Part shown: positions 28,698-38,111 of the stretch, piece after piece
Numbering within the stretch: the first letter of the stretch is position 1
How the letters are laid out: each line of letters starts with the position of its first letter
DNA from: Paracoccus onchidii
GTDB taxonomy: Bacteria; Pseudomonadota; Alphaproteobacteria; Rhodobacterales; Rhodobacteraceae
Length of the DNA: 64,000 nt
Reading direction: 5' to 3'
Assembly (NCBI RefSeq): GCF_028294535.1
Contig: NZ_JAQBIE010000007.1
Span: 145,417-209,416 of the forward strand
Translations under genes and position numbers: made by a program
Notes under the pieces: generated by a model
Database searches by the model: none
Told to the model about the DNA's origin: nothing
What the model saw: the letters and a program-made list of their open reading frames with translations, nothing else

Positions 28698-29567
28698 TCA
28701 GGAACGGACCAGTGTCTCGTAATCTTCCGCAATGCTGCGCGTGGTCTGGCCGACCTGGAAATGCCAATCGCCGATCTGGCCGACCGGGGTGACCTCGGCT
28801 GCGGTGCCGGTCAGGAAGCATTCCTGAAAGCTTTCCAACTCTTCGGGCTTGATGCGGCGCTCATGCACGGTCAGGCCCTTGTCCTTCAGCATCTGGATCA
28901 CGGTGCGGCGCGTGATTCCGTCAAGGAAACGATCGGCCAGCGGGGTGTGAATCTCGCCATCTTTCAGGAAGAAGATATTCGCGCCGGTCGCTTCGGCCAC
29001 ATAGCCTTCCCAATCCATGAACAGCGCGTCGGAACAACCCTTGGCCTCGGCGGCGTGCTTGGACATGGTGCAGATCATGTAAAGGCCGGCGGCCTTGGCC
29101 GCGGTCGGAATTGTTTCCGGGCTGGGGCGTTTCCACTTCGCGACGTCCAGCTTGGCGCCCTGCCATTTCGCATCGCCGTAATAGCTGCCCCATTCCCAGG
29201 CGCAGACGGCCATGCGGACCGGGTTTCTCTTGGCCGAGACACCCATGTCTTCACCTGAACCGCGCCAGGCGACAACGCGCACATAGGCGTTTTCAAAGCC
29301 GTTGGCCTTGAGGACTGATTCTTTCGCGGCGTCAATTTCCTCGGCCGAATAGGGAATGGGCATGTCCAGCAGGCGACCCGATTCGATCAGGCGCAGCGAA
29401 TGTTCATGTCCCTTGAAGATCTTGCCGTTATAGCAGCGTTCGCCCTCGAAGACCGAACTGGCGTAGTGCAGCGCGTGGCTCAGAACATGCACCTTCGCGT
29501 CGCGCCAGTCGACCAGTTCGCCATCCATCCAGATCTTGCCGTCGCGATCGTCATATGCCGCCGTCAT
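28698..29567 (-). CDS. ilvE: Branched-chain amino acid aminotransferase
   Basis: A 289-residue PLP class IV aminotransferase acting last in Ile, Leu and Val synthesis. Typical blocks are SSVFEGERCYNG, the PLP-lysine region (MSKHAAEAKGCSDALFMDWEG contains the lysine block), VAEATGANIFF and ECFLTGTAAEVTPV. I start at ATG 29567 with GGAG 6 bases before it; in-frame ATGs at 29579 and 29597 are less likely. It is divergent from petP across 155 bases, a plausible shared regulatory region. Confidence 0.93.
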   Translation of the reverse strand: MTAAYDDRDGKIWMDGELVDWRDAKVHVLSHALHYASSVFEGERCYNGKIFKGHEHSLRLIESGRLLDMPIPYSAEEIDAAKESVLKANGFENAYVRVVAWRGSGEDMGVSAKRNPVRMAVCAWEWGSYYGDAKWQGAKLDVAKWKRPSPETIPTAAKAAGLYMICTMSKHAAEAKGCSDALFMDWEGYVAEATGANIFFLKDGEIHTPLADRFLDGITRRTVIQMLKDKGLTVHERRIKPEELESFQECFLTGTAAEVTPVGQIGDWHFQVGQTTRSIAEDYETLVRS

Positions 29568-29722
29568 CTTGTTCTCCATCAGGGTCGGGTTTTGCATATC
29601 TTGCGCAAGACCGCCCGAATCCGGCCTTTTTGTTGCGCGAAGCTCTTGACGGCTAGCAATCGAATCTTGGAAAGTCAACAACGCTGCCCTATCACGTCGG
29701 CAAATTGAAGGAAGGACGTCGA

Positions 29723-30241
29723 ATGCAGAACAAAGCGCGCATCCAGACAATGGTCGGCGAGGATCTGCTGTTTCTGACCGATGACCAGTTGCGGCGTGGC
29801 ATCGAGGCGATGTTCTTTGCCTATCGCGCGTTTACATCGGATCCGGATCTGATCCTGGCAGAGATGGATTATGGCCGCGCCCATCACCGCGCCCTGCATT
29901 TCATTCATCGCAGCCCCGGCCTGAAAGTGACGGCGCTGCTGGCGGTTCTTGGCGTCACCAAGCAATCGCTCAACCGGGTGTTGCGCACATTGGTCGAAGA
30001 CGGGCTGGTCGAAAGCCGGGTCGGGCGCCGCGACCGGCGGGAACGCCTGCTGTACCTGACCGATTCCGGCACCGCGCTGGAACGGCGTCTGTCCGAGGCA
30101 CAGCGTGCCAGGATGCGCACGGCCTATCGAAATGCGGGGCCACAGGCCGTTGCTGGGTTTCGCCAGGTTCTGGAAGCGATGATGGACCCCGAGACGCGGG
30201 CGCAGTATCAGGCAATGAAGGAATTGCCCGAGCAAGATTGA
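29723..30241 (+). CDS. petP: MarR-family regulator PetP
   Basis: A 172-residue winged-helix protein: dimerisation helices at both ends, recognition region LKVTALLAVLGVTKQSLNRVL and wing GRRDRRERLLYLTDSG. It is followed 9 bases later by petR. In Rhodobacter capsulatus the petP-petR pair lies next to the bc1 genes and was named from that. Here bc1 genes are absent and ilvE is divergent. The ATG at 29723 has a GGAAGGA site; the in-frame start at 29705 is weaker. Confidence 0.8.
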   Translation: MQNKARIQTMVGEDLLFLTDDQLRRGIEAMFFAYRAFTSDPDLILAEMDYGRAHHRALHFIHRSPGLKVTALLAVLGVTKQSLNRVLRTLVEDGLVESRVGRRDRRERLLYLTDSGTALERRLSEAQRARMRTAYRNAGPQAVAGFRQVLEAMMDPETRAQYQAMKELPEQD

Positions 30242-30250
30242 GGCCCAGCC

Positions 30251-30955
30251 ATGAACAGTCCGGATACCCATATTCTGATTGTTGACGATGATGAACGTAT
30301 TCGCGCCTTGTTGGGGCGGTTCCTGCGCAAGAACGGCTTTATGGTCACGATGGCGCGCGACGCCGCGCAAGCCAGGCGGCTGTTGGCGGGGTTGGAATTC
30401 GACCTGATCGTGCTGGACGTGATGATGCCGGGCGAAGACGGCTTTGCGCTGACATCGGCGTTGCGTCAGAAAATCCAGACACCGATTTTGTTGTTGACCG
30501 CGCGCGGCGACATCGAAGATCGGATTACCGGGTTGGAAAGCGGGGCCGACGATTACCTGCCCAAGCCGTTTGAACCACGGGAATTGTTGTTGCGGATCGA
30601 GGCGATCCTGCGGCGGATTCCCACGCCCGAGGCCACGCAGCCGAAATTCCTGAATCTTGGCCATCTGCGCTACGACACCGAAAAGGGTGAATTGTGGCAG
30701 GGCGACTCGATCATGCGCCTGACCGGCACGGAACAGGCGTTGCTGCGCAAGCTGGCTTCAAGCCGCGGGCAACCGGTCAGTCGTGCCGAGTTGATTGATG
30801 ACCTGGGGCGCGGTGGCGGCGAAGAAAGCGACAATTCCGAACGCGCGATCGATGTCCAGATGACCCGGCTGCGTCGCAAGATTGAGGCCGACCCGAAAGA
30901 GCCCAGATATCTGCAAACCGTTCGCGGAACGGGTTACATGTTGATGGTCGACTGA
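30251..30955 (+). CDS. petR: OmpR-family response regulator PetR
   Basis: A 234-residue regulator with a receiver domain and winged-helix DNA-binding domain. The acidic pocket is in ILIVDDDERIRALL, the phosphorylated Asp is in LIVLDVMMPGEDG, and the conserved Lys is in DDYLPKPFEPRELLLR. The C-terminal domain ends YLQTVRGTGYMLMVD. No histidine kinase is adjacent; the MarR-type petP takes its place. The pair matches petPR of Rhodobacterales, where PetR is reported as important for growth. Confidence 0.87.
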   Translation: MNSPDTHILIVDDDERIRALLGRFLRKNGFMVTMARDAAQARRLLAGLEFDLIVLDVMMPGEDGFALTSALRQKIQTPILLLTARGDIEDRITGLESGADDYLPKPFEPRELLLRIEAILRRIPTPEATQPKFLNLGHLRYDTEKGELWQGDSIMRLTGTEQALLRKLASSRGQPVSRAELIDDLGRGGGEESDNSERAIDVQMTRLRRKIEADPKEPRYLQTVRGTGYMLMVD

Positions 30956-30994
30956 TCTTGTCCGCCGCGGCGAAGCGGCCTAGCTTGGCGTTTC

Positions 30995-31834
30995 ATGAAT
31001 ACTGTTCCGACATATCAGGGTATCGAACTGGATGGCGAAACCGCGTTGGCGCTGCTGCAATGGCAGGCTGAAATGGGCGCGGATGAGGCCATGCTGGATG
31101 TTCCGCTGGACCGGTTTGAACTGGCGCCCCGGCAAGGCGGCGCAGCAGCAGCGCCGCCGTTGCAGGCTCAGCCCCCCGCCTCAGCCCGCCCGACCCCGCA
31201 ATCCGCACAGGACGACGATCTGAAGACGCGGATCGGGCGGGCCGAAACGCTTGCGGCGGCCGCGACGGATCTAGAGGCGCTGGCCATGGCGCAGCAGGAA
31301 TTTGACGGCATCGAACTGAAGAAAGGTGCGCGAAATTTCTGTTTCGCAGATGGCAACCAGAAAGCGCGCGTGTTGGTTCTGGGCGAAGCGCCGGGCGATG
31401 AAGAGGATCGGCAGGGCCGGCCGTTTGTCGGTCAGGCGGGGCAGTTGCTTGACCGGATGTTTGATGCAATCGGTCTGTCGCGCAACGCCGTCGATGCGGA
31501 AAAATCGGTGTATATCGCCAATGTGCTGTCGTGGCGTCCGCCGGGGAATCGCGATCCAAGTGACGAGGAAATCGCACTCAGCATGCCGTTTCTGCGCCGC
31601 CATGTAGAACTGGTATCACCTGATCTTGTGGTCTTGATGGGCAATGTGCCCTGTCAGGCCGCAATCGGGCGGCGGGGCATCCTGCGTCTGCGCGGGCAAT
31701 GGACCGAGGCTTTCGGCCGGCCAGCCCTGCCGATGACCCATCCGGCCTATCTGCTGCGCAACCCGATTGCCAAGCGCGAGGCCTGGGCCGATCTGCTTTC
31801 GCTGTCCGCGCGGCTGGAATCGCTTTCCGTTTAG
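30995..31834 (+). CDS. Uracil-DNA glycosylase superfamily protein (family-4 type, few cysteines)
   Basis: A 279-residue protein with an Ala/Pro-rich linker (residues 48-70) and a C-terminal glycosylase domain. Motif A is GEAPGDEEDRQGRPFVGQ (130-147), with the WRPPGNRDP block at 180-188 and the catalytic-site His249 in MTHPAYLL. Family 4 enzymes normally hold a 4Fe-4S cluster with four cysteines; only Cys116 and Cys220 exist here, and the usual Cys before PFL is Met (SMPFL, 196-200). It probably removes uracil from DNA but without the usual cluster. It follows petR by 39 bases. Confidence 0.82.
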   Translation: MNTVPTYQGIELDGETALALLQWQAEMGADEAMLDVPLDRFELAPRQGGAAAAPPLQAQPPASARPTPQSAQDDDLKTRIGRAETLAAAATDLEALAMAQQEFDGIELKKGARNFCFADGNQKARVLVLGEAPGDEEDRQGRPFVGQAGQLLDRMFDAIGLSRNAVDAEKSVYIANVLSWRPPGNRDPSDEEIALSMPFLRRHVELVSPDLVVLMGNVPCQAAIGRRGILRLRGQWTEAFGRPALPMTHPAYLLRNPIAKREAWADLLSLSARLESLSV

Positions 31835-31889
31835 GGTTTGTTTCTTCATCATGTGATAGAAGGGGATCAAAAGGATCCGACTTAATCGC

Positions 31890-33218
31890 ATGCGTTTCTT
31901 GTTTCGCAGCCTGATGGGGCTGTTCCTCACCTTTCTGACGCTTGGCCTGCTGTTCTTGGCGGGGGTTCACCTGTGGCGAATTGGCAACGCAGATGACGGG
32001 GCGGGGCGCGCAGGGCCGGAACGTGCCGAACAGGTGTATACAGCGCGCTTGATGATGGTGACGCCGACGCAGGTGACACCCCTGATGCGGGTGTTTGGCA
32101 CGGTTGAATCACGCCGACGCCTGGAGTTGCGCGCAGGGTCCAGCGGACAGATCGTCTATCTTGATGCGCAGATGCAGGAAGGCGGTGTTGTCGCTGCCGG
32201 TCAGTTGCTGGTGCGGATCGATCCTGCCGCGGCCCAGGCTGCGGTCGACAATCAGCTTGCGGCCCGCGATGATGCTCAAGCGACGCTGCGCGATGCGCGA
32301 CGCAATGTTCAGGTGGCAGCCGATGATCTGGCCGCGGCCGAGCGGCAGGCCGAATTGCGCCGCGCGGCCGTCGCGCGCCAGGAATCGCTTGCGGCGCGTG
32401 GGCTTGGTACCAGCATCGACCGCGAGGCTTCGCAACTTGCCGCGTCATCGGCCGAGCAGGCCGTGATTGCGGGCCGGTCTGCCTTGGCTGCGGCTGAATC
32501 ATCTGTCACCGCCGCGACCAATGGGTTGCGGCGTGCCGAAATCGACCTTTCCGAAGCCAGGCGCGCCTTGGCTGATACCGAAATCAGGGCCGGGTTTTCG
32601 GGCCGGGTGACAAGTGTCACGGCCGTTCAGGGCGGGCTGGTCAGCGTGAACGAGCAGTTGGCTGAAATAATTGATCCTGATGCGCTTGAGGTAAAGGCGC
32701 CGTTGTCGCTGGATCAGTTTTCGCGCCTTGCCGGACCGGATGGCGGTTTCAATGGTCGGCCGGCGACGGTCGTTCTGGATGGATCGGCGGGACGCCTGAC
32801 GGCGCAGGCGCATCTGCACAGGGCAGCCGCTTCGGTTGCCGCAGGCACCACCGGGCGCGTCATCTATGCCAGTATCGATGGCGGGGGCGAAACGATGCGC
32901 CCCGGCGATTTCGTCAGTCTCGAAATTTCCGAACCGGTATTGGAGAATGCCTCGGTTCTGCCGGCTTCCGCCGTGGGTTCCGATGGCGCGGTTCTGGTCG
33001 TGGGCGACGATGACCGATTGCATGCACAGCCCGTGACCATTTTGCGCCGGCAAGGGGACGACATCATTATCGATGTCGGACCTGGGTTGCGCGATGCCCG
33101 TATCGTCGCCGAACGCGCACCCCAGCTTGGGGTGGGAATCCGGGTCCGCGATGCCGCGGCACCTGACCCGAAGCAGGATCAACAGGCCCGCAAGACGCAA
33201 GGAAAGGGCAATGGCTGA
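31890..33218 (+). CDS. RND efflux periplasmic adaptor (membrane fusion) protein
   Basis: A 442-residue HlyD/AcrA-type protein. One N-terminal membrane segment (FLTFLTLGLLFLAGVHLW) is followed by a split biotinyl-lipoyl domain (VESRRRLELRAGSSGQIV ... FSGRVTSVTAVQGGLV). Between them is a long Ala/Glu/Arg coiled coil (about 125-225) that forms the hairpin toward an outer-membrane channel. Beta-barrel and membrane-proximal domains follow. The stop overlaps the permease start by 8 nt (ATGGCTGA), so the pair is coupled. No outer-membrane factor gene is present. Confidence 0.9.
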   Translation: MRFLFRSLMGLFLTFLTLGLLFLAGVHLWRIGNADDGAGRAGPERAEQVYTARLMMVTPTQVTPLMRVFGTVESRRRLELRAGSSGQIVYLDAQMQEGGVVAAGQLLVRIDPAAAQAAVDNQLAARDDAQATLRDARRNVQVAADDLAAAERQAELRRAAVARQESLAARGLGTSIDREASQLAASSAEQAVIAGRSALAAAESSVTAATNGLRRAEIDLSEARRALADTEIRAGFSGRVTSVTAVQGGLVSVNEQLAEIIDPDALEVKAPLSLDQFSRLAGPDGGFNGRPATVVLDGSAGRLTAQAHLHRAAASVAAGTTGRVIYASIDGGGETMRPGDFVSLEISEPVLENASVLPASAVGSDGAVLVVGDDDRLHAQPVTILRRQGDDIIIDVGPGLRDARIVAERAPQLGVGIRVRDAAAPDPKQDQQARKTQGKGNG

Positions 33219-36200
33219 GGGGCGGGGGATCCTTTCGCTTTTCGTGCGCCACGCGACGTTGGCAAACCTTGTGATGGCAGTGATGGTGATCGGTGGGCTG
33301 TATGGCGCGCCAAAGCTGCGGGCGCAGTATTTCCCCGATACCGTGATCCAGGAGGTTGATGTCGAGGTGCGCTGGGATGGTGCCGGCCCCGATGATGTGG
33401 ACAGGTCCATTGTTGCGGTTCTCGAACCCGCGTTGATGGGGGTCGAAGGGGCCACGCTGACATCATCGCGGGCGGTTCAGGGCGTGGCCCGTATCGAGAT
33501 CGAGTTCGAGCCGGGCTGGGACATGGCGCGCGCCACCGCCGATGTCGAAACCGCGCTGACCGGTGCCGGTGATCTGCCAGAGGATGCCGAAGAGCCGGAA
33601 ATAACCCGAAATTCCTGGCGTGACCGCGTTGCGGATGTCGTGATTTCCGGACCCGTGGGCCTGGATCAGCTTGGCCGCATCGCGGATGATTTCATCAACC
33701 GCCTGTATGCACGGGGCATCACTCGTCTGACGATCACCGGACTTGCGGCCCCCGAAACGCTTGTCGAGATGCGGGTCGCGGATATGCTGCGCCATGACAT
33801 TACGCTGGAACAGGTTGCTTCGGTCGTGGCAGCGGCGGCGTCGGTCAGCCCTGCGGGCGAAATAGCATCAGGGGCGTCACGGGTGCGGACCGGTGCCGAA
33901 AACCGTGACCCCGCGACGATCGCGGCGCTGTCGCTGACCGCTTTGCCCGATGGCACGCAACTGACCATCGGAGATGTCGCAGATGTGCGGCAATCGGGGA
34001 TGGATCGAAACACGGCTTATTATGTCGATGGAAACCCGGCCGTCATGGTGCGCGTTCAGCGCAGTGCATCGGGCGATGCGATTGCGATGCAGCAAATCGT
34101 TGAAAATGTCGCGGACGAGATGCGTCCCGCCTTGCCAGCCGGCGTCGGGGTCGAGCTGGTGCGCGCCCGGGCAGAACGTATCGCCGCGCGCCTGGAACTG
34201 TTGCTGGACAATGCCGCGATCGGACTGGCGCTGGTCGTGGCATTGTTGTTCCTGTTTCTGAACGCCCGAACGGCGTTGTGGGTTGCGATGGGCATTCCCG
34301 CCTCGTTGCTGGCCGCGGCGGGGCTGATGTTCGCGACAGGCATGACCCTGAACATGATTTCGCTATTCGCGCTGATCCTGACATTGGGGATCATTGTCGA
34401 CGACGCGATCGTGGTGGGCGAACACGCCGATTACCGGGCGCGCAAGCTGGGGGAACCGGCGGTGGTTGCGGCCGAACGCGCGGCGGCGCGAATGGCGGCG
34501 CCGGTGGTGTCGTCTTCGCTGACGACGATCATTGCCTTTGCGGGGCTGGTCGCGATCGGCGGACGGTTCGGAGATCTGATTGCGGATATTCCGCTGACGG
34601 TGATTCTGGTGCTGATCGCCTCGTTGGTCGAATGTTTCCTTGTCTTGCCCAATCACATGTCCCATGCATTGACCCGTTCGGCCCGGCGGAACTGGTATGA
34701 CCGACCGTCCAAGTTGGTGAATGCGGGCTTGGATCGCTTTGTGCACCGTGTCTTGCGTCCGTTGACGGGCTGGGTGTTGCGTCTGCGCTATCCGGTGCTG
34801 GCCGCAACCGTTGCGTTGTTTGCATGGGCGGTGGGCAGTCTGATGTCGGGGCAGGTGCCGTGGCGCTTTTTCAACGCGCCCGAACAGGGCAGCGTGGCGG
34901 GTAATTTCGCGATGCTGCCGGGTGCGACCCGCCAGGACACGTTGCGTGTCATGGGATTGGTTCAGGGCGCGGTTGATCGCGTTGCCCTGGACTATGAACA
35001 TGAATACGGCATCAACCCGGTGACCCATGCAATGACTATGGTGGGCAGCAATTCCGGCCGCCCCCTGCCGGGGGCGGACACAAAGGATGTCGATCTGCTG
35101 GGTGCGGTGCAGCTGGAACTGATCGATCCTGATTTCCGCCCCTATTCCAGTTTCGAGTTTGTCTCGGCCTTGCAGCAATCCATGCCACAGGATCCGTTGC
35201 TGGAAACGATCAGTTTTCGCGGCTTTCGGTCGGGGCCGGGCGGTGACGCCATTTCCGTTCGCATGACCGGGGGAGAGGCCAAGACCTTGAAAGATGCCGC
35301 CGAGGCGTTGAAGGCGCGACTTGCCCGTTATCCCCAGGTTTCGGCGCTGGAAGACAGCATGTCTTATGACAAGGACGAGTTGGCGTTGCAGTTGACACCC
35401 CAGGGCGAGGCGCTTGGCTTTACCACCGAAGGATTGGCCCGCGATCTGCGCCAGCGTCTTGGCGGGATCGAGGCGGCGACTTTTCCGGTCGGAACCAGAA
35501 CAGGTGCGATCCGGGTCGAATTGCCCGAAAGCGAACGCCGCGGCGATTTTCTGGAACGAATGAGGATGCGCACGACCAGCGGGCAATGGGTGCCGCTGAT
35601 CGATATCGTCACGGTGGGAAGCGATGCCGGGTTTTCGGTCGTGCGCCGCGAAAACGGCGAGCGCATGATTCTGGTCACCGGCGACATTTCGGAAGACGAT
35701 CCGACAATTGCCGCACAGATCAACATTGCGCTGCAACAGCAGATCATGCCCGAAATCGCGGCCCGGTTCGGCATCAGTTTCGAAACCACCGGATTGGCCG
35801 AACAGGAACGCAATTTCCTAAGTGACGCGCTGGCCGGCTTCGCCCTGGCGCTGAGCGGGATATATATGGTGCTGGCCTTCATCTTTTCCAGCTGGAGCCG
35901 CCCGCTGGTGGTGATGTCGGTCATTCCTTTCGGCCTGATAGGCGCGGTCTGGGGGCATTACCTGTGGGATCTGCCGCTGTCGATGTTTTCGGTCGTGGGC
36001 CTGATCGGGATGTCGGGAATCGTGATCAATGATTCCATCGTGCTGATTTCGACCGTTGACGAATATGCCCGGGATCGTGGCCTTCGCCCGGCGATCGTCG
36101 ATGCGGTCTGTAACAGGTTTCGCCCGGTTCTGCTGACCACGGCGACGACCGTTCTGGGGCTGGCGCCCTTGCTTTACGAGCGATCGTCACAGGCGCTGTT

Positions 36201-36594
36201 CCTGAAGCCGACGGTGGTGACGCTGGCTTACGGGCTGGGTTTCGGGATGATCGTCGTGCTGCTGGTGGTGCCTGCCGTCATGGGAATAGGCGCCGATTTC
36301 GGGGCGCTGAGAACCGGGTTCAGGCGCGGCTTGCGCAGCCGGGAAATGGCCGGGCCGATGCGCGCAGGGGTGGGGTTGGCCGTTACCACCTTTGCCGTGA
36401 CGCTGTTGCCGGCAGTGCTGTTTCCAGACGGCACGAATGTCCTGCCCGCCTGGTTCCCGGTTGCGGCATCGGTTCCACGGGCGTTGCTGTGGTATGTGAT
36501 CGCGCTGGTCGGCGTCACGGCATTCGTCGCCATGCTTATCCTGTCAGGGCGCAGCCCTGCATCTCGGTTGCGTCCTCGCCATCGATCAGGGTGA
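33211..36594 (+). CDS. RND efflux inner-membrane transporter with C-terminal extension
   Basis: A 1127-residue proton-driven transporter. The canonical 12-helix fold is visible, with the TM4 proton-relay Asp pair in IIVDDAIVVGEH and two large periplasmic loops. The first TM follows the motif LSLFVRHATLANLVMAVMV. After the last canonical helix (near FGMIVVLLVVPAVMG) about 100 residues remain, including two further hydrophobic segments (AGVGLAVTTFAVTLLPAVLF and LLWYVIALVGVTAFVAMLIL). This extension is unusual. Substrates cannot be predicted. The last 59 bases overlap the convergent DsbD-domain gene. Confidence 0.92.
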   Translation: MAEGRGILSLFVRHATLANLVMAVMVIGGLYGAPKLRAQYFPDTVIQEVDVEVRWDGAGPDDVDRSIVAVLEPALMGVEGATLTSSRAVQGVARIEIEFEPGWDMARATADVETALTGAGDLPEDAEEPEITRNSWRDRVADVVISGPVGLDQLGRIADDFINRLYARGITRLTITGLAAPETLVEMRVADMLRHDITLEQVASVVAAAASVSPAGEIASGASRVRTGAENRDPATIAALSLTALPDGTQLTIGDVADVRQSGMDRNTAYYVDGNPAVMVRVQRSASGDAIAMQQIVENVADEMRPALPAGVGVELVRARAERIAARLELLLDNAAIGLALVVALLFLFLNARTALWVAMGIPASLLAAAGLMFATGMTLNMISLFALILTLGIIVDDAIVVGEHADYRARKLGEPAVVAAERAAARMAAPVVSSSLTTIIAFAGLVAIGGRFGDLIADIPLTVILVLIASLVECFLVLPNHMSHALTRSARRNWYDRPSKLVNAGLDRFVHRVLRPLTGWVLRLRYPVLAATVALFAWAVGSLMSGQVPWRFFNAPEQGSVAGNFAMLPGATRQDTLRVMGLVQGAVDRVALDYEHEYGINPVTHAMTMVGSNSGRPLPGADTKDVDLLGAVQLELIDPDFRPYSSFEFVSALQQSMPQDPLLETISFRGFRSGPGGDAISVRMTGGEAKTLKDAAEALKARLARYPQVSALEDSMSYDKDELALQLTPQGEALGFTTEGLARDLRQRLGGIEAATFPVGTRTGAIRVELPESERRGDFLERMRMRTTSGQWVPLIDIVTVGSDAGFSVVRRENGERMILVTGDISEDDPTIAAQINIALQQQIMPEIAARFGISFETTGLAEQERNFLSDALAGFALALSGIYMVLAFIFSSWSRPLVVMSVIPFGLIGAVWGHYLWDLPLSMFSVVGLIGMSGIVINDSIVLISTVDEYARDRGLRPAIVDAVCNRFRPVLLTTATTVLGLAPLLYERSSQALFLKPTVVTLAYGLGFGMIVVLLVVPAVMGIGADFGALRTGFRRGLRSREMAGPMRAGVGLAVTTFAVTLLPAVLFPDGTNVLPAWFPVAASVPRALLWYVIALVGVTAFVAMLILSGRSPASRLRPRHRSG

Positions 36595-37321
36595 TTGTCA
36601 GCCCCGACATGTCCAGATCGAAGGGGCGCGCCTCGGGGGGGACAAGGTCCGCGGTGGCGGTGATGCCTTCGGGCGTCATGTCCAGATGGGCCGTTGACAC
36701 CCAGATTTCGGGCTGGTCCGGGATCTCGATCGCAGCAGCCTCGACATCGGGTTGCGGCAGGTTGACCACAAGGCGCAGTCCGTCGTCTATCGCGCTGACA
36801 TGGCAGGGGGGGACGATCCCGGATTTCCGGGGCACATGCCTCAATGCGGCGGTAATGCGTGGGTCGGGTTCGGGCAGAGGCGGGGCGGCTTTCATGACCA
36901 CATGGGCCGGCACGCAAATATTCTCGCAGACCCCGAAATCCATCGCGACGCGAAGGTCTATGTCGCGGGATGGATGTTGCGGGCTGATGCGAAGGGGCAG
37001 GACAAGGCGGTCATGATAACCCAAGGTCATCTCGTCCCCTGAACGGATCGCTTCAGGGGCGGGCCAGTGAACCGTAACCTGCGCCAGATTGTTCGAATCG
37101 CTCCAGTCGAAGCTTGGGGGCAGGCCCGTGTCGCCCGGCTGGCGCCAATAGGTTTTCCAGCCTGGTTCCAGAACCAGCTCGATTGCCGCGATGCGGTTCC
37201 CGTCCTGATCCAGCCAACCAGGCAGAAGTTGCGCCGAAGTAACGCCGGGCGGCAAATCAGAACCGAGGCAGGCCCCGGCCCCAAACGCAAGACAGAAGGT
37301 CGAAAGGATCAATGGTTTCAT
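36536..37321 (-). CDS. Periplasmic DsbD-domain (thiol-redox) protein
   Basis: A 261-residue secreted protein with a signal (LILSTFCLAFGAGACLGSD). The mature part resembles the N-terminal domain of DsbD: WKTYWRQPGDTGLPPSFDW and the redox block DFGVCENICVPAH, with two cysteines four apart. It lacks DsbD's membrane and thioredoxin domains, so it needs a membrane electron donor such as CcdA encoded elsewhere. Cytochrome c maturation or copper handling are possible roles. Its 3' 59 bases are antisense to the RND transporter gene. Confidence 0.82.
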   Translation of the reverse strand: MKPLILSTFCLAFGAGACLGSDLPPGVTSAQLLPGWLDQDGNRIAAIELVLEPGWKTYWRQPGDTGLPPSFDWSDSNNLAQVTVHWPAPEAIRSGDEMTLGYHDRLVLPLRISPQHPSRDIDLRVAMDFGVCENICVPAHVVMKAAPPLPEPDPRITAALRHVPRKSGIVPPCHVSAIDDGLRLVVNLPQPDVEAAAIEIPDQPEIWVSTAHLDMTPEGITATADLVPPEARPFDLDMSGLTITLIDGEDATEMQGCALTG

Positions 37322-37423
37322 GAGGGTGGTTTAACCTGCCTGTCGCATCTGAAGAAGTCACATTCACGCGGGGGGCTTGCATCGGGGGCGTTCAGGGTCG
37401 ATCTTGAGAGAAAAGGAGGCCCG

Positions 37424-38014
37424 ATGAGCAGCCCCGATCACGACGACAAAGTGCAGAACCTGACCGGAAAGGTCCTGATCGCCATGCCCGGTATGACGGA
37501 TCCGCGTTTTCAACGTGCGGTCGTGTTGGTGTGCGCGCATTCTGACGAAGGTGCCATGGGATTGGTGCTGAACCACCCCTTGCCTGAAATCAAGTTTTCG
37601 GAATTGCTGGATCAGTTGGGCATCGATGTTGAAGATGACGCGCGCCATATCGAGGTGCGCTTTGGCGGCCCGGTCGAGCCGGGTCGCGGGTTTGTGCTGC
37701 ACAGTGTTCCCGAGTATGGCGAAGACCCCGAGGGTCGGTTGCGGATCGGGCGGGCGCTGGCCATGACCACCACACGGGACATACTGGAAGATCTGGCGCG
37801 AGGGCAGGGGCCGCAGGATGCCGTGCTTGCGCTTGGCTATGCGGGTTGGGGGCCAGGGCAGATCGAAGATGAGATGCTGGAAAATGGCTGGCTAACCGGA
37901 GATGGCATCGAAGAACTGATCTTTGGTGCCGATCATGACGGCAAGTGGCAGCAGGCCTTGCGTGCACAGGGAATTGATCCATCGCTACTATCCGCTGCCG
38001 CAGGGCGCGCCTGA
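37424..38014 (+). CDS. YqgE/AlgH-family protein (DUF179)
   Basis: A 196-residue cytoplasmic protein of the DUF179 family. Typical blocks are GKVLIAMPGMTDPRFQRAVV, GAMGLVLNHPL, FGGPVEPGRGFVLH and LGYAGWGPGQIEDEM. The biochemical role is not established; a transcriptional effect on alginate was reported for a Pseudomonas homologue. The ATG at 37424 follows a clear AAGGAGG site. It is convergent with map across a hairpin. Confidence 0.9.
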   Translation: MSSPDHDDKVQNLTGKVLIAMPGMTDPRFQRAVVLVCAHSDEGAMGLVLNHPLPEIKFSELLDQLGIDVEDDARHIEVRFGGPVEPGRGFVLHSVPEYGEDPEGRLRIGRALAMTTTRDILEDLARGQGPQDAVLALGYAGWGPGQIEDEMLENGWLTGDGIEELIFGADHDGKWQQALRAQGIDPSLLSAAAGRA

Positions 38015-38071
38015 AGCAGTGGCAATCAACCTTGCGGCGCCGACGGGCCAGCCCGCCGGCAAGAGATCGTG

Positions 38072-38095
38072 GTCAGGGGCCATTCGGCCCCTGAC
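38072..38095. terminator. Hairpin between convergent yqgE-type gene and map
   Basis: GTCAGGGGCC and GGCCCCTGAC form a perfect 10-bp stem with loop ATTC. Lying between two convergent stops, it probably ends transcription from both sides, though no strong T run follows. Confidence 0.6.
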
Positions 38096-38111
38096 GGTGA
38101 TTGCGCCAGGG

